In this document: one piece after another, positions 1 through 8,223 of the stretch | How positions within the stretch are numbered: the stretch's first letter is position 1 | Layout of the letters: each line of letters begins with the position of its first letter | Virus record (IMG/VR): IMGVR_UViG_3300017971_000159 | Coordinates: 1-36,290 of that record | Reading direction: 5' to 3' (one strand) | From: a virus | DNA length: 36,290 bases | The notes under the pieces: model-generated | Seen by the model: only the letters and a program-made list of their open reading frames with translations | What the model was told of the DNA's origin: nothing | Databases searched by the model: none | Made by a program: the position numbers and the translations under genes

Positions 1-186
1 ACTATTGACGAATTGACGATGTATAGCTACAAGACAGATCCAATGACACAGAAGGTGCTTCCTGTTCTTGAGGACAAGAAGAACCACGTCATTGATGCGT
101 TGAGATACGCATGCGAAGGAGCAAGGCGGGCGTCTGCCAACAAGCCAGCGCCAGCGCATGTAATACCAACAGCTAACAGGTGGTAA
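1..186 (+). CDS. Terminase large subunit, C-terminal end (continues from 36290)
   Basis: These are the last 61 codons of the packaging ATPase/nuclease whose first part is at 35130-36290. The reading frame is continuous across the artificial contig ends, because position 1 equals 36168 and begins a codon. The fragment contains the late nuclease-domain motif HVIDALRYACEG. Its Asp (residue 378 of the joined 407-aa protein) is the expected third metal ligand of the RNase H-like nuclease. The stop TAA at 184-186 lies 2 nt before the portal ATG. Seen: the continuous frame and the motif. Known: Terminase_3/P22 gp2-type large terminases end this way. Confidence 0.93.
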   Translation, partial: TIDELTMYSYKTDPMTQKVLPVLEDKKNHVIDALRYACEGARRASANKPAPAHVIPTANRW

Positions 187-188
187 AG

Positions 189-2276
189 ATGGCACGCAAA
201 ACCAAAGAGCAAAAGTTGAATGAAATCCACCAGGATGCATTGGCTGAGTTTGATGTAATCCAGGCGGCTCTACGTGATGAGCGGCTGCAATGCCTGAAAG
301 ACCGCCGGTTCTACTCCATCGCCGGGGCGCAGTGGGAAGGCCGACTTGGTGAGCAGTTCGAGAATAAGCCGAAGTTTGAAGTCAATAAGATCCATCTCGC
401 TGTTATCCGCATTATCAACGAATACCGAAACAACCGCGTCACCGTCGATTTCATCAGCAAAGAAGGAAACGAGAACGACAAGCTCGCTGATACTTGTGAC
501 GACCTATACCGAGCTGATGAGCAGGATAGTTGCGCCGATGAAGCTTACGATAACGCCTTTGAAGAAGCTGTGGGCGGTGGCTTTGGTGCCTGGCGACTTC
601 GTACCGCCTATGAGGACGAGGAAGACGACGAAGACGAGCGCCAGCGCATCAGGATAGAGCCTATCTATGATGCTGACAGCTCTGTTTACTTCGACCTAAA
701 CGCCAAGCGTCAGGATAAGGCAGACGCCAAACGCTGCTGGGTACTCACGGCGATGTCTCCCGATGCGTATGAGTCAGAGTGGAATGATGATCTAGCGTCA
801 TGGCCTAAAGACGTAGACCAGCTTGAATTCGACTGGGCCTCCCCTGATGTGGTGTTTGTGGCTGAATACTACGTTGTTGAGGAAAAGCCGGAGGTAATCC
901 GCATCTACAAGACCATCAGCGGAGAGGAAGAGCGATACACGCAGGCCGACTTTGAGAATGACATTGATCTTGAAATGAAGCTGGACGCAACTGGCGCAGA
1001 AGAGGTCAGGCAGAAGAAGGTCAAACGCCGCAAGGTTCGCAAGTACATCATGTCCGGAAGCAAGATCCTTGAGGATTGCGGGTACATTGCCGGAAAGCAC
1101 ATACCTGTAATCCCCGTCTACGGAAAGCGATGGTTTGTGGATAACGTTGAGCGCTGTATGGGGCATGTGCGTCTAGCCAAAGATCCGCAGCGTCTGAAGA
1201 ATATGCAACTATCCAAGCTCGGCGAGTTGTCGGCACTGTCTAGCACAGAGAAGCCGATTGTTACCCCAGAGCAGATAGCGGGTCACCAGATCATGTGGTC
1301 TGAAGACAACATCAAGGAGTATCCATATCTGCTAATCAACCCCATCACAGATGCCAATGGGCAGCAGGTTATATCTGGCCCAGTTGGATACACCAAGCCA
1401 CCGCAAATCCCGCCAGCAATGGCGGCTCTATTGCAGCTCACCGAAACAGATATGCAGGACATTCTCGGCAACCAGCAGCAGGGAGACAAGATTGTCTCTA
1501 ACATCTCAGGTGAGGCGGTTGATATGATCCAACAGCGCCTGGATATGCAGACGTTTATCTACATGTCCAACTTCTCCAAGGCCATGAAGCGGTGTGGTGA
1601 GGTGTGGCTCAGTATGGCGTCCGATGTACTGGTTGAAGATGGCCGAAAGATGAAGGGCATAGGCGAACAGGGGAACATGAGCACCATTGAGCTGATGCGG
1701 CCAACAACAGGGGAGGCTGGCGGTGTTGAGTATGAGAACGACCTATCAAAAGCCAAGTTTGATGTTGCGGCAGAGGTTGGCCCATCATCTTCTAGCCGTC
1801 GCTCGGCTACCGTGAAATCGTTGATTGGGATGATGCAGGTATCCCAAGACCCAGAGACGCAGCAGGTATTGCAGGCAATGATCATGATGAACATGGAAGG
1901 CGAGGGCATATCCGATGTGCGCGGGTTCTTCCGCAAGAAGATGCTGCGCATGGGTGTTGTCGAGCCTACCGAGGAAGAGCGCCAGCAGATGCTTGAAGAG
2001 GCGCAGAATGCAGAGCCGGACGCTAACACCAAGTATCTGGAAGCCGCCGCACAGCAGGCAGAGGCAGAGGCAGCGCAGGCCCGCGCTAATACCGTTAAGA
2101 CGGTCGCCCAAGCCGGAGAGGCGCAAGCGAAAGAGGAGAAGGTGAAGGCCGATACAATCAAGACGCTTGCAGAAGCAGAGAAAATAGGAACAGAGAATAT
2201 CGCGCAAACAGCGCGGTTAATGGATCAATTAGCGGATACCGCCCAGCCGCCGCAATTGGGTGAGAATGAGGAGTAG
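189..2276 (+). CDS. Portal protein, P22 gp1-like
   Basis: This 695-aa protein is the size of P22-type portals (about 725 aa). It forms the dodecameric ring at one capsid vertex through which DNA is packaged and ejected, and on which gp4- and gp10-like factors assemble. The start ATG at 189 is chosen because AGGTGG sits 5 nt upstream; a GTG at 180 in the same frame lacks such a site. The N-terminal half is acidic with a charged Glu/Asp run (about residues 140-155). The C-terminal 90 residues are Ala/Glu/Gln-rich and probably a long coiled helix, as in the P22 barrel. Its position directly after terL and before scaffold and coat is the P22 order. Confidence 0.93.
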   Translation: MARKTKEQKLNEIHQDALAEFDVIQAALRDERLQCLKDRRFYSIAGAQWEGRLGEQFENKPKFEVNKIHLAVIRIINEYRNNRVTVDFISKEGNENDKLADTCDDLYRADEQDSCADEAYDNAFEEAVGGGFGAWRLRTAYEDEEDDEDERQRIRIEPIYDADSSVYFDLNAKRQDKADAKRCWVLTAMSPDAYESEWNDDLASWPKDVDQLEFDWASPDVVFVAEYYVVEEKPEVIRIYKTISGEEERYTQADFENDIDLEMKLDATGAEEVRQKKVKRRKVRKYIMSGSKILEDCGYIAGKHIPVIPVYGKRWFVDNVERCMGHVRLAKDPQRLKNMQLSKLGELSALSSTEKPIVTPEQIAGHQIMWSEDNIKEYPYLLINPITDANGQQVISGPVGYTKPPQIPPAMAALLQLTETDMQDILGNQQQGDKIVSNISGEAVDMIQQRLDMQTFIYMSNFSKAMKRCGEVWLSMASDVLVEDGRKMKGIGEQGNMSTIELMRPTTGEAGGVEYENDLSKAKFDVAAEVGPSSSSRRSATVKSLIGMMQVSQDPETQQVLQAMIMMNMEGEGISDVRGFFRKKMLRMGVVEPTEEERQQMLEEAQNAEPDANTKYLEAAAQQAEAEAAQARANTVKTVAQAGEAQAKEEKVKADTIKTLAEAEKIGTENIAQTARLMDQLADTAQPPQLGENEE

Positions 2277-2280
2277 TAGA

Positions 2281-3141
2281 ATGGATGTAGATCAGGAAGC
2301 AGTAGAGCAAGAAGAGATTAGCCAAGATGATGCTATTGAAATTGAAGGCGCAGCCGATGAGGTTGAGGGTGCCGAGATTGAGGATGGAGAGCAGGATGCC
2401 GAGGAAGGTAGCGAAGATGATGCCATAACCGTCACCATTGGCGATGAAGAGCCGGAAGAAGAGCAGGCAGCGGCCCCCGATTGGGTGCGCGACCTACGCA
2501 AGAAAAACCGCGAAGACCAGCGCCGTATTAAGGAGCTTGAAGCTAAGCTTAGCGCGCAGGAGTCGCCGCAAAAGCAGGCGTTAGGAGCAAAGCCAAGGCT
2601 TGAGGATTTCGACTACGATGCCGATAAGTTCGAGGTTGAGCTTGAATCGTGGTATGAGCGCAAGCGTGTTGCTGATGATGAGGCTGCGCAGGTAGAGAGC
2701 GCACAGAAAGCCCAGGAGTTGGCGTGGAATGCCAAGCTTGATGCGTACAACCAAAAGAAAGAGGAGCTAAAGGTTCCTGATTATGAGGATGCCGAGCTTG
2801 CCGTTCAGGATCTATTCGATGTGACCCAGCAGGGCATTATGCTCCAAGGGGCTGACAATCCCGCACTTATCACTTACGCGCTAGGCAAGAATGATAAGAA
2901 GGCAAAGGAGCTTGCCGGAATCAAAGACCCCGTTCAATTTGCATTCGCTGTTGCGAAACTGGAGACCCAATTGAAAGTATCAGGAAAGAAGAAGCCGCCA
3001 GCGCCTGAAAAGAAGGTAAGCGGCGCAGCCAATTCAGCGGGCGCGGTTGACTCCACATTGGAGCAGTTGCGGGCAGAAGCAGCAAAGACCGGCGACTATA
3101 CCAAGGTCAGCGCGTACAAGCGAAAGAAGCGCGCCTCTTGA
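2281..3141 (+). CDS. Scaffolding protein, P22 gp8-like
   Basis: This 286-aa protein probably guides coat assembly inside the procapsid and then leaves. The first 75 residues are extremely acidic, the middle (about 80-240) is predicted helix with coiled-coil character, and the C-terminus is basic (KKKPPAPEKK and a final YKRKKRAS). A basic C-terminal end that binds coat is the known feature of P22 scaffold (303 aa). The start ATG at 2281 is preferred over the in-frame GTG at 2260 because GAGGAG lies just upstream. The gene sits between portal and coat, which is diagnostic. Its stop codon overlaps the -35 box of the coat promoter. Confidence 0.85.
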   Translation: MDVDQEAVEQEEISQDDAIEIEGAADEVEGAEIEDGEQDAEEGSEDDAITVTIGDEEPEEEQAAAPDWVRDLRKKNREDQRRIKELEAKLSAQESPQKQALGAKPRLEDFDYDADKFEVELESWYERKRVADDEAAQVESAQKAQELAWNAKLDAYNQKKEELKVPDYEDAELAVQDLFDVTQQGIMLQGADNPALITYALGKNDKKAKELAGIKDPVQFAFAVAKLETQLKVSGKKKPPAPEKKVSGAANSAGAVDSTLEQLRAEAAKTGDYTKVSAYKRKKRAS

Positions 3142-3166
3142 CAAATCCATTGTTTAGCTGATAATG
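3138..3166 (+). promoter_or_regulatory. Sigma70-type promoter for the coat gene
   Basis: A perfect TTGACA (3138-3143) is followed after 16 bp by GATAAT (3160-3165), or after 17 bp by ATAATG. The -35 box overlaps the scaffold stop codon. This would give coat and downstream genes a separate strong transcript, consistent with the high coat dosage needed. Confidence 0.75.
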
Positions 3167-3295
3167 GCAGTATATAGGTATCGCCGCCCCTGAATCGGCA
3201 GAGTAGTACACAGGTCGCCATCCAGCCCGATCAAGTGGATGAGTAAAGACGGCGCATTAGCGCATTATTTCTCATTCACATGAAAGGGCTTTATT
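3167..3295 (+). ncRNA. Structured 5' leader of the coat mRNA
   Basis: This is a non-coding stretch of about 129 nt between the promoter and the coat ATG. Hairpin 1 is GCCG (3183-3186) with CGGC (3196-3199). Hairpin 2 is CGCCATCCA (3216-3224) pairing with TGGAT (3236-3240) and GGCG (3251-3254), interrupted by a 10-nt 3' bulge. The loop of hairpin 2 (GCCCGATC) could instead pair with the ATCGGC arm of hairpin 1, so the leader may switch or form a pseudoknot. A short palindromic GCGCATTAGCGC follows at 3252-3263. The function is unknown; translation control or mRNA stability is an inference. Confidence 0.4.
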
Positions 3296-4561
3296 ATGAG
3301 CAACGAATTTTCCAAAGAGGAGCGCGTCGCGTTTGAGGAGCTGTTGGAAGGCTTCAACGACGCACTCGTTCTATCTCGCAACGTATCCAAATACAACACC
3401 GATCAAACCATGATGGAGCGCACCAACGACACCATCTGGCGCCCGCAGCCCTACATCTCTCAGTCCTATGACGGCACTGATCAGACCGGCAATTTCAACA
3501 AATACACTCAGCTTTCAGTTCCTGCCACCATTGGCTTTAACAAGTCCGTACCGTGGAGCCTGAGTGCTACCGAGCTGCGCGATCAGCTGCAAGAGAACCG
3601 ATTGGGCAGTTCGGCCAAGCAGAAGCTTGCCAGCGACATCAATATTGCCGTGATGAACGTAGCCGCCCAGCAAGGCACTATGGTCGTTAAGCGTACTGCT
3701 GCCGCCACCGGCTTTGATGATGTGGCCCAGTGCGAGGCCATCATGAATGAGCAGGGCGTGATGTCCGATGATCGTTACCTGGCGCTGTCAACTCGCGATT
3801 ACAACGGCATGGCAAGCAATCTGGCTGGCCGTCAGACTATGAACCAGAAGCCGACAACTGCATACGAGAAAGCCTATGTGGGCCAAGTGGCAAGCTTTGA
3901 AACCTACAAGCTGGATTATGCTAACCGCCTAACCGCTGCCGCTGGTGGTGGCGCACTCACCATCGACACCCAGGCGTCAGCTGGCAACTACTACACTCCA
4001 GTGGCAACCAGCACCGCCGCAACTGGCGAGGTTGGCAACGTCGACAACCGCTATCAGACCATCACCATTTCCGCCACCACTAACGTGGCCGCCGGTGACT
4101 GCTTCACTATCGCAGGCTCTGAGGCTGTTCACCATATCACCAAGGGCAGCACCGGTCAGCTCAAGACTCACCGCGTAATCTCGGTTGATTCCGGCACTAC
4201 CATGACCATCAGCCCGCCGATCATCTCCGGGCAGGGCGGAACTGATGCCGAGCTTCAGTATCAGAACTGTGAGGTAACGCCATCGGCCACCGCCGCTATC
4301 GTCTTCCTCAACACCGTGACCGCCAACATCAACCCGTTCTGGCACAAGGATGCTATCGAGATCCTCCCTGGCCGTTATGCTGTACCTACTGACTCCGGTG
4401 CCCGCGTCATGCGAGCAACTACCGATCAGGGCATTGAGCTGGTGATGACCAAGCAATACGATATCAAGACGATGGAAACCTTCTATCGCTGTGATACGCG
4501 CTTCGGTGTTGTCAATAAGCAGCCTGAAATGTCAGGCATCATGCTGTTCAGCCAGACCTAA
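3296..4561 (+). CDS. Major coat protein, P22 gp5 family
   Basis: The protein is 421 aa (P22 coat is 430). Segments resembling the P22 coat family include the N-terminal NDTIWRPQPY region, the VDNRYQTITISATTNVAAGD stretch of the inserted telokin-like domain, and the C-terminal NINPFWHKDAIEI...YDIKTMETFYRCDTRFGVV. It builds the T=7-type shell with the portal and scaffold. The ATG at 3296 has an AAAGGG Shine-Dalgarno. The gene is flanked by its own promoter upstream and an intrinsic terminator downstream, so it is probably the most heavily transcribed gene. Confidence 0.93.
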   Translation: MSNEFSKEERVAFEELLEGFNDALVLSRNVSKYNTDQTMMERTNDTIWRPQPYISQSYDGTDQTGNFNKYTQLSVPATIGFNKSVPWSLSATELRDQLQENRLGSSAKQKLASDINIAVMNVAAQQGTMVVKRTAAATGFDDVAQCEAIMNEQGVMSDDRYLALSTRDYNGMASNLAGRQTMNQKPTTAYEKAYVGQVASFETYKLDYANRLTAAAGGGALTIDTQASAGNYYTPVATSTAATGEVGNVDNRYQTITISATTNVAAGDCFTIAGSEAVHHITKGSTGQLKTHRVISVDSGTTMTISPPIISGQGGTDAELQYQNCEVTPSATAAIVFLNTVTANINPFWHKDAIEILPGRYAVPTDSGARVMRATTDQGIELVMTKQYDIKTMETFYRCDTRFGVVNKQPEMSGIMLFSQT

Positions 4562-4566
4562 CTGAT

Positions 4567-4590
4567 TAGGGGCTTCGGCCCCTATCTTTT
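4567..4590 (+). terminator. Intrinsic terminator after coat
   Basis: A 7-bp stem TAGGGGC (4567-4573) with a TTCG tetraloop and GCCCCTA (4578-4584) is followed by TCTTTT. It begins 5 nt after the coat stop codon. It is probably partial, since the genes downstream have no obvious promoter of their own. Confidence 0.8.
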
Positions 4591-4611
4591 GTCAAATTCA
4601 GGAGAAGTAAA

Positions 4612-5205
4612 ATGCCTATTGTTTATCCTAACGGTACATCCACTAAGATCACCGTTCCAGCGACCGAAAGCATCGCCGTATATACCGAGGGCACTGCCAC
4701 GGTCTATCGTATCGTCGGTTATCCGAATCAACCCGACACACGCGACAACATCGGCATCGTTTCAGCCGGTCAGACCGTGTTCGGCGCTTATGCGTCAGGC
4801 GCAACTATTGTCATCGAAGCTAGCGCAGATAAGGTCTACTACGAAGTGGGTGCGGCTCCATCTGTCCCGCAAGCATCAAGTGGCACCCAGGGCGACCCTG
4901 TAGCCGTCGATGTAACCGGCGCTGTGTCTGCCGCTGCCATGCTCGGCGGGATCGTTACATCAACTACCGCCGCCGCTGTTGCTGGCACCGTCCCTACTGG
5001 CACCGTCATGGATGGCGCGAGTGAGTTTGCGGTGAATGATTCGTTTGACTGGTCTGTTATCGCAACTGGCGCAAACGCCTTTACCGTCACCGCTGCCGCA
5101 GATCATACCATTGTGGGCACTGCTGCTGTGGCTTCCACTACCTCCGGACTGTTCCGTACCCGCAAGACCGATACAAACACCTTTGTCACCTACCGCATCG
5201 GTTAA
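4612..5205 (+). CDS. Putative virion structural/decoration protein
   Basis: This 197-aa protein is Ala/Thr/Val-rich with no charged core, the composition of beta-rich phage surface proteins. A strong AGGAG precedes the ATG. The C-terminal approximately 55 residues (SFDWSVIATGANAFTVTAAADHTIVG...LFRTRKTDTNTFVTYRIG) form a beta-sandwich-like repeat similar in style to the 156-aa protein at 6098. Its position immediately after coat fits a capsid decoration or head-fibre base role. The function is inferred from context only. Confidence 0.6.
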   Translation: MPIVYPNGTSTKITVPATESIAVYTEGTATVYRIVGYPNQPDTRDNIGIVSAGQTVFGAYASGATIVIEASADKVYYEVGAAPSVPQASSGTQGDPVAVDVTGAVSAAAMLGGIVTSTTAAAVAGTVPTGTVMDGASEFAVNDSFDWSVIATGANAFTVTAAADHTIVGTAAVASTTSGLFRTRKTDTNTFVTYRIG

Positions 5206-5212
5206 TTCTAAC

Positions 5213-5230
5213 GCGGGGTGAAAACCCCGC
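5213..5230 (+). other. GNRA-capped hairpin in a 3' UTR
   Basis: GCGGGGT and ACCCCGC form a perfect 7-bp stem closed by a GAAA tetraloop, 7 nt after the stop at 5205. No U-tract follows, so it is not a standard terminator. It may protect the upstream mRNA 3' end or mark a processing point. Confidence 0.55.
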
Positions 5231-5248
5231 AACTTAGGAGGATTTGTT

Positions 5249-5302
5249 ATGCCTTGTGGCAAAAGCAAGAAATCACGCAAAGGAAAAGGGACAAAGAAAT
5301 GA
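5249..5302 (+). CDS. Tiny basic peptide
   Basis: A 17-codon ORF encodes MPCGKSKKSRKGKGTKK, nine of whose residues are Lys/Arg. It has the best Shine-Dalgarno in the neighbourhood (TAGGAGG, 7 nt before the ATG), and its TGA overlaps the next gene's ATG (ATGA), so the two are translationally coupled. It could be a nucleic-acid-binding micro-protein or simply a translation-coupling leader. A second Lys-rich mini-gene lies at 19151. Confidence 0.55.
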   Translation: MPCGKSKKSRKGKGTKK

Positions 5303-5610
5303 GCTTTCCAACTATCGTATACCGCTGCCCTGGCGACCACCAACGACCGGGCGGCACTTACAGTTATCGCGGCGTTGCCGATGATGAGCAGCTTGAGGCT
5401 GCGCTGACTGATGGCTGGTTCGTGACATTGGGCGAAGCCATTGACGGCAAGAGTTCCGCCATTGAGACTGATCCCGCCGAACCAGAATCCAATGCCCCGC
5501 CCACCCGCAAAGAGCTGGAGCAGCAAGCAAAAGAGCTGGATATCAGCTTTAACGCACGCACCAGTGACGAGAAGCTGCTGGAGCGCATCAACGAGGCTCT
5601 TGGCGGCTAA
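5299..5610 (+). CDS. Head-associated hypothetical protein with SAP-like tail
   Basis: This 103-aa protein starts at the ATG in the ATGA overlap with the basic peptide; an in-frame upstream GTG at 5218 would need a poor start. The N-terminal half contains a CPGDHQRPGGTYSYRGVADDEQLEAALTDGW segment. The C-terminal segment PTRKELEQQAKELDISFNARTSDEKLLERI resembles the short helical SAP/HeH DNA-end-binding motifs found in head genes. Its TAA overlaps the gp4-like ATG. The gene position before gp4 suggests a head-completion role; this is inference. Confidence 0.6.
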   Translation: MSFPTIVYRCPGDHQRPGGTYSYRGVADDEQLEAALTDGWFVTLGEAIDGKSSAIETDPAEPESNAPPTRKELEQQAKELDISFNARTSDEKLLERINEALGG

Positions 5611-6089
5611 TGTCGTGGACTAAGCGTCAATTCGTGATCCAAGCCTTCGAGGAAATCGGCTTTGCTTCATATGCCTATGACCTTGAGCCGGAGCAGTTAC
5701 AGGCCGCGCTAAGGCGGCTTGATGCGATGATTGCAACGTGGAACGCCAAAGGCATCCGCCTTGGTTATCCGCTGCCATCAACACCAGAGAATAGCGACCT
5801 AGATACCGAGACAAACGTGCCCGATTCAGCCAATGAGGCAATCTATACGAATCTTGCTATCCGGGTTGCCCCTAGCGTTGGTAAGGCCGTATCCATCGAC
5901 ACAAAGGCAGCAGCAAAGGCTGCTTATGATGCCATGATGCTTGCGTTTTCTGTTCCGCCTGAGAGGCAGCTACAGGGTGATATGCCGTCTGGTGCTGGAA
6001 ATAAGGGGTGGCGCTTCGATGAAGAATACCTGCGTGAGCCAGAAGATCCGCTGCTTGCTGGCGGCGATGGCGAAATAGAGTTCAACTAG
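5610..6089 (+). CDS. Tail accessory factor, P22 gp4-like
   Basis: The protein is 159 aa (P22 gp4 is 166). It closes the portal after packaging by forming a ring under it and stabilises packaged DNA. The family signature is visible: an N-terminal helical segment FVIQAFEEIGFASYAYDLEPEQLQAALRRLDAMIATWNAKGIRLGY, then NLAIRVAPSVGKAVS and a late MPSGAGNKGW motif that mirrors gp4 MPTGSGN. P22 gp4 also has reported peptidoglycan-hydrolysing activity; I cannot tell whether this copy does. The start overlaps the upstream stop (TAATG). Confidence 0.85.
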   Translation: MSWTKRQFVIQAFEEIGFASYAYDLEPEQLQAALRRLDAMIATWNAKGIRLGYPLPSTPENSDLDTETNVPDSANEAIYTNLAIRVAPSVGKAVSIDTKAAAKAAYDAMMLAFSVPPERQLQGDMPSGAGNKGWRFDEEYLREPEDPLLAGGDGEIEFN

Positions 6090-6097
6090 GAGGCATC

Positions 6098-6568
6098 ATG
6101 CCGACAATTAATCAACTTTCGGCGACTGATAGCGTTACTGCTGGCGACTTGCTGGCGGCGTACATTCAAAGCGCCGGAGATGCCAGAAAGGTATCAGTGA
6201 CAACGCTGCTTGCTTATATGCAGGCCAATCTCACGTTTACCGCGGCTGGCATTGCCGCGTTTGAAACTCAATATGCTGCGCCGTCTGCAACTGGGTTTAC
6301 TGTTCCGTTCACTGACAGCAGCGCAAACACGCATCTGATTCTGACCCCGACCGCCGGATATGCTGCTGGCACAATCACGCTACCTGCTGTTGCAAACTGT
6401 ATCGACAAGCAAGAGGTGTTGGTGAATTGCACCCAGCAAGTCACGACATTGACCGTTGATGGTAATGGCGCTGTCGCGGTAACCGGAGAGCCTGCATCGC
6501 TTGGTGCTGATGACTTCTTTAGGCTCAAGTACGACTTAACAACTCAGACATGGTATAGGGTGGGATAA
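6098..6568 (+). CDS. Putative tail/head structural protein
   Basis: The protein is 156 aa. The N-terminal approximately 55 residues (INQLSATDSVTAGDLLAAYIQSAGDARKVSVTTLLAYM) form a helical attachment-like segment often seen on small podoviral tail proteins. It is followed by a beta-rich domain with TDSSANTHLILTPTAGYAAGTITLP and a C-terminal FFRLKYDLTTQTWYRVG. AGGAGG lies just upstream of the ATG. The location between gp4- and gp10-like genes supports a tail or neck role. Confidence 0.6.
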   Translation: MPTINQLSATDSVTAGDLLAAYIQSAGDARKVSVTTLLAYMQANLTFTAAGIAAFETQYAAPSATGFTVPFTDSSANTHLILTPTAGYAAGTITLPAVANCIDKQEVLVNCTQQVTTLTVDGNGAVAVTGEPASLGADDFFRLKYDLTTQTWYRVG

Positions 6569-6570
6569 TT

Positions 6571-6822
6571 ATGGAAAAGATCGACCAATCACCAAACGTC
6601 ATTGCCGTCACGCCTAGTGACTCAACCGTTTATGATCCGCCACTCGTCGGGCTTCGTGTCGGCACGACCGCTGGAAATATCACAGTCAGGAGCGGCGGGC
6701 AAGATGTCATCATTGTTGCCGCCCAGGTTGGCGAGAATATCAACTGCAAGGTCAACAAGGTTTATTCAACCGGAACAGCTGCCGTTGGCATCAACGGATT
6801 CCAATGGAATGAGCTTGTATAA
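6571..6822 (+). CDS. Small spike-base-like virion protein
   Basis: This 83-aa protein has the pattern VTPSDSTVYDPPLVGLRVGTTAGNITVRSGGQDVIIVAAQVGENINCKVNKVYSTGT. It resembles the short single-domain spike base proteins known from gene transfer agents and phages (RCAP_rcc01079 type). It starts 3 nt after the previous stop, and its stop overlaps the gp10-like ATG. This suggests co-assembly with the tail machine. Confidence 0.6.
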   Translation: MEKIDQSPNVIAVTPSDSTVYDPPLVGLRVGTTAGNITVRSGGQDVIIVAAQVGENINCKVNKVYSTGTAAVGINGFQWNELV

Positions 6823-8222
6823 TGCAAATACCAATCCTTAACGGGATTTACACCGATGATGTAGCGGACTTCCGCACGTCATACCCTGTCAATATGGTTC
6901 CGGTTCCTGTGCAAAACGGAATCAGTAATGGGTATCTGAGGCCAGCCGATGGAATGGAGTCACTAGGCACTGGCCCTGGCGTAAGCCGTGGCGGGATAAA
7001 CTGGAATGACACATGCTACAGGGTAATGGGGACTAAGCTTGTTTCTGTTGCTGCTGACGGAGCTGTAACAGAGATAGGTGATGTAGGTGGAACCGACCAA
7101 GTCACGTTTGATTATTCATTTGACCGCCTAGCAATAGCGTCAAATAACAATCTGTTTTACTGGGACGGCACGACGTTAACTCAAGTCACAGATCCGGATC
7201 TAGGTACAGTACTTGATGTCGTTTGGGTTGATGGATACTTCATGACCACCGATGGAGAGTTTCTTGTTGTCACTGAGTTAACAGACCCAACCCAAGTAAA
7301 TCCTCTCAAGTACGGAAGCTCAGAGGCCGACCCCGATCCAGTTGTTGCGCTAATCAAAGTGAGAAACGAGGTATACGCGCTCAATCGCCACACTATTGAG
7401 GTATTCGATAACATTGGCGGCGAGTTCTTCCCTTTCCAGCGCATCGAAGGGGCGCAACTCCAAAAAGGCACAGTAGGCACACACGCTTGTTGCCGGTTTG
7501 CTGACTCTATCGCATTCCTTGGGGGGGGCAGGAACGAGGGGGTATCAGTCTATATGGGAATAAACTCAAACGCGGTGAAGATCGCCACGCGAGAAATAGA
7601 CGACATCCTAACAGGATACACAGAGGATAAGCTTTCTGCTGTGCGTCTTGAGCAGAGAATAGACAAGGCCCACAAACATCTATGGGTCAGGCTTCCAGAT
7701 CAGACTCTAGTTTACGACATGGCGGCATCCCAAGCCGCAGGCGAAGCCGTGTGGTTTAGCCTGTCTAGCTCCATTTCTGGTCTAGCCGAATATCGTGCAA
7801 AGGATTTGGTGTGGTGTTACAACGATTGGCTGATCGGAGACTCTCAAACATCATCGGTTGGAAGATTAATTGACTCAAAGGCATCACATTTTGGCGACGC
7901 CGTGAGGTGGGAGTTTGGGACATCAATCTTCTACAACGAAGGTAATGGCGCGATAATCCATGAACTCGAACTGATAGCATTAACTGGCCGCGTGGCATTT
8001 GGCGAAGATCCAGTGATAAGCACATCATATTCAACTGACGGGGTCACGTGGAGTCAGCCGAGATATATCAAGGTCGGAGCTGCCGGGAACCGGAATAAGC
8101 GCCTAGTATGGCTCCAGCAAGGGCCGCTAAGGCAGTGGCGCGCCCAGCGATTTCAGGGCACAAGCGACGCATTCATTACGCCATCTAGGTTAGAGGCTCA
8201 AATAGAGCCGCTGGCGGTGTGA
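6822..8222 (+). CDS. Tail accessory factor, P22 gp10-like
   Basis: The protein is 466 aa (P22 gp10 is 472). It forms the hub between the gp4 ring and the tailspikes/needle. Conserved stretches include YPVNMVPVP near the N-terminus, GVSRGGINW, the ALIKVRNEVYALNRHTIEVF region, QKGTVGTHACCRFADSIAFLGGG and the C-terminal YSTDGVTWSQPRYIKVGAAGNRNKRLVWLQQGPLRQWRAQRF. A run of eight G residues (7521-7528) encodes the Gly-rich LGGGRN and is the only long homopolymer noticed in the virion block. Confidence 0.88.
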   Translation: MQIPILNGIYTDDVADFRTSYPVNMVPVPVQNGISNGYLRPADGMESLGTGPGVSRGGINWNDTCYRVMGTKLVSVAADGAVTEIGDVGGTDQVTFDYSFDRLAIASNNNLFYWDGTTLTQVTDPDLGTVLDVVWVDGYFMTTDGEFLVVTELTDPTQVNPLKYGSSEADPDPVVALIKVRNEVYALNRHTIEVFDNIGGEFFPFQRIEGAQLQKGTVGTHACCRFADSIAFLGGGRNEGVSVYMGINSNAVKIATREIDDILTGYTEDKLSAVRLEQRIDKAHKHLWVRLPDQTLVYDMAASQAAGEAVWFSLSSSISGLAEYRAKDLVWCYNDWLIGDSQTSSVGRLIDSKASHFGDAVRWEFGTSIFYNEGNGAIIHELELIALTGRVAFGEDPVISTSYSTDGVTWSQPRYIKVGAAGNRNKRLVWLQQGPLRQWRAQRFQGTSDAFITPSRLEAQIEPLAV

Positions 8223-8223
8223 T

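Noticed and set aside
1-123. Direct terminal repeats as packaging ends
   Set aside because: The repeat is inside the terL coding frame and has the size expected of an assembly overlap; nothing else supports fixed biological ends.
1559-2161. Long reverse-strand open frame opposite the portal gene
   Set aside because: It has no ribosome site, is Ser/Cys-rich as expected from antisense of an acidic Ala/Glu gene, and lies wholly inside a well-supported CDS.
3167-3295. Hammerhead ribozyme in the coat leader
   Set aside because: The conserved CUGAUGA and GAAA cores are not present in the required order.
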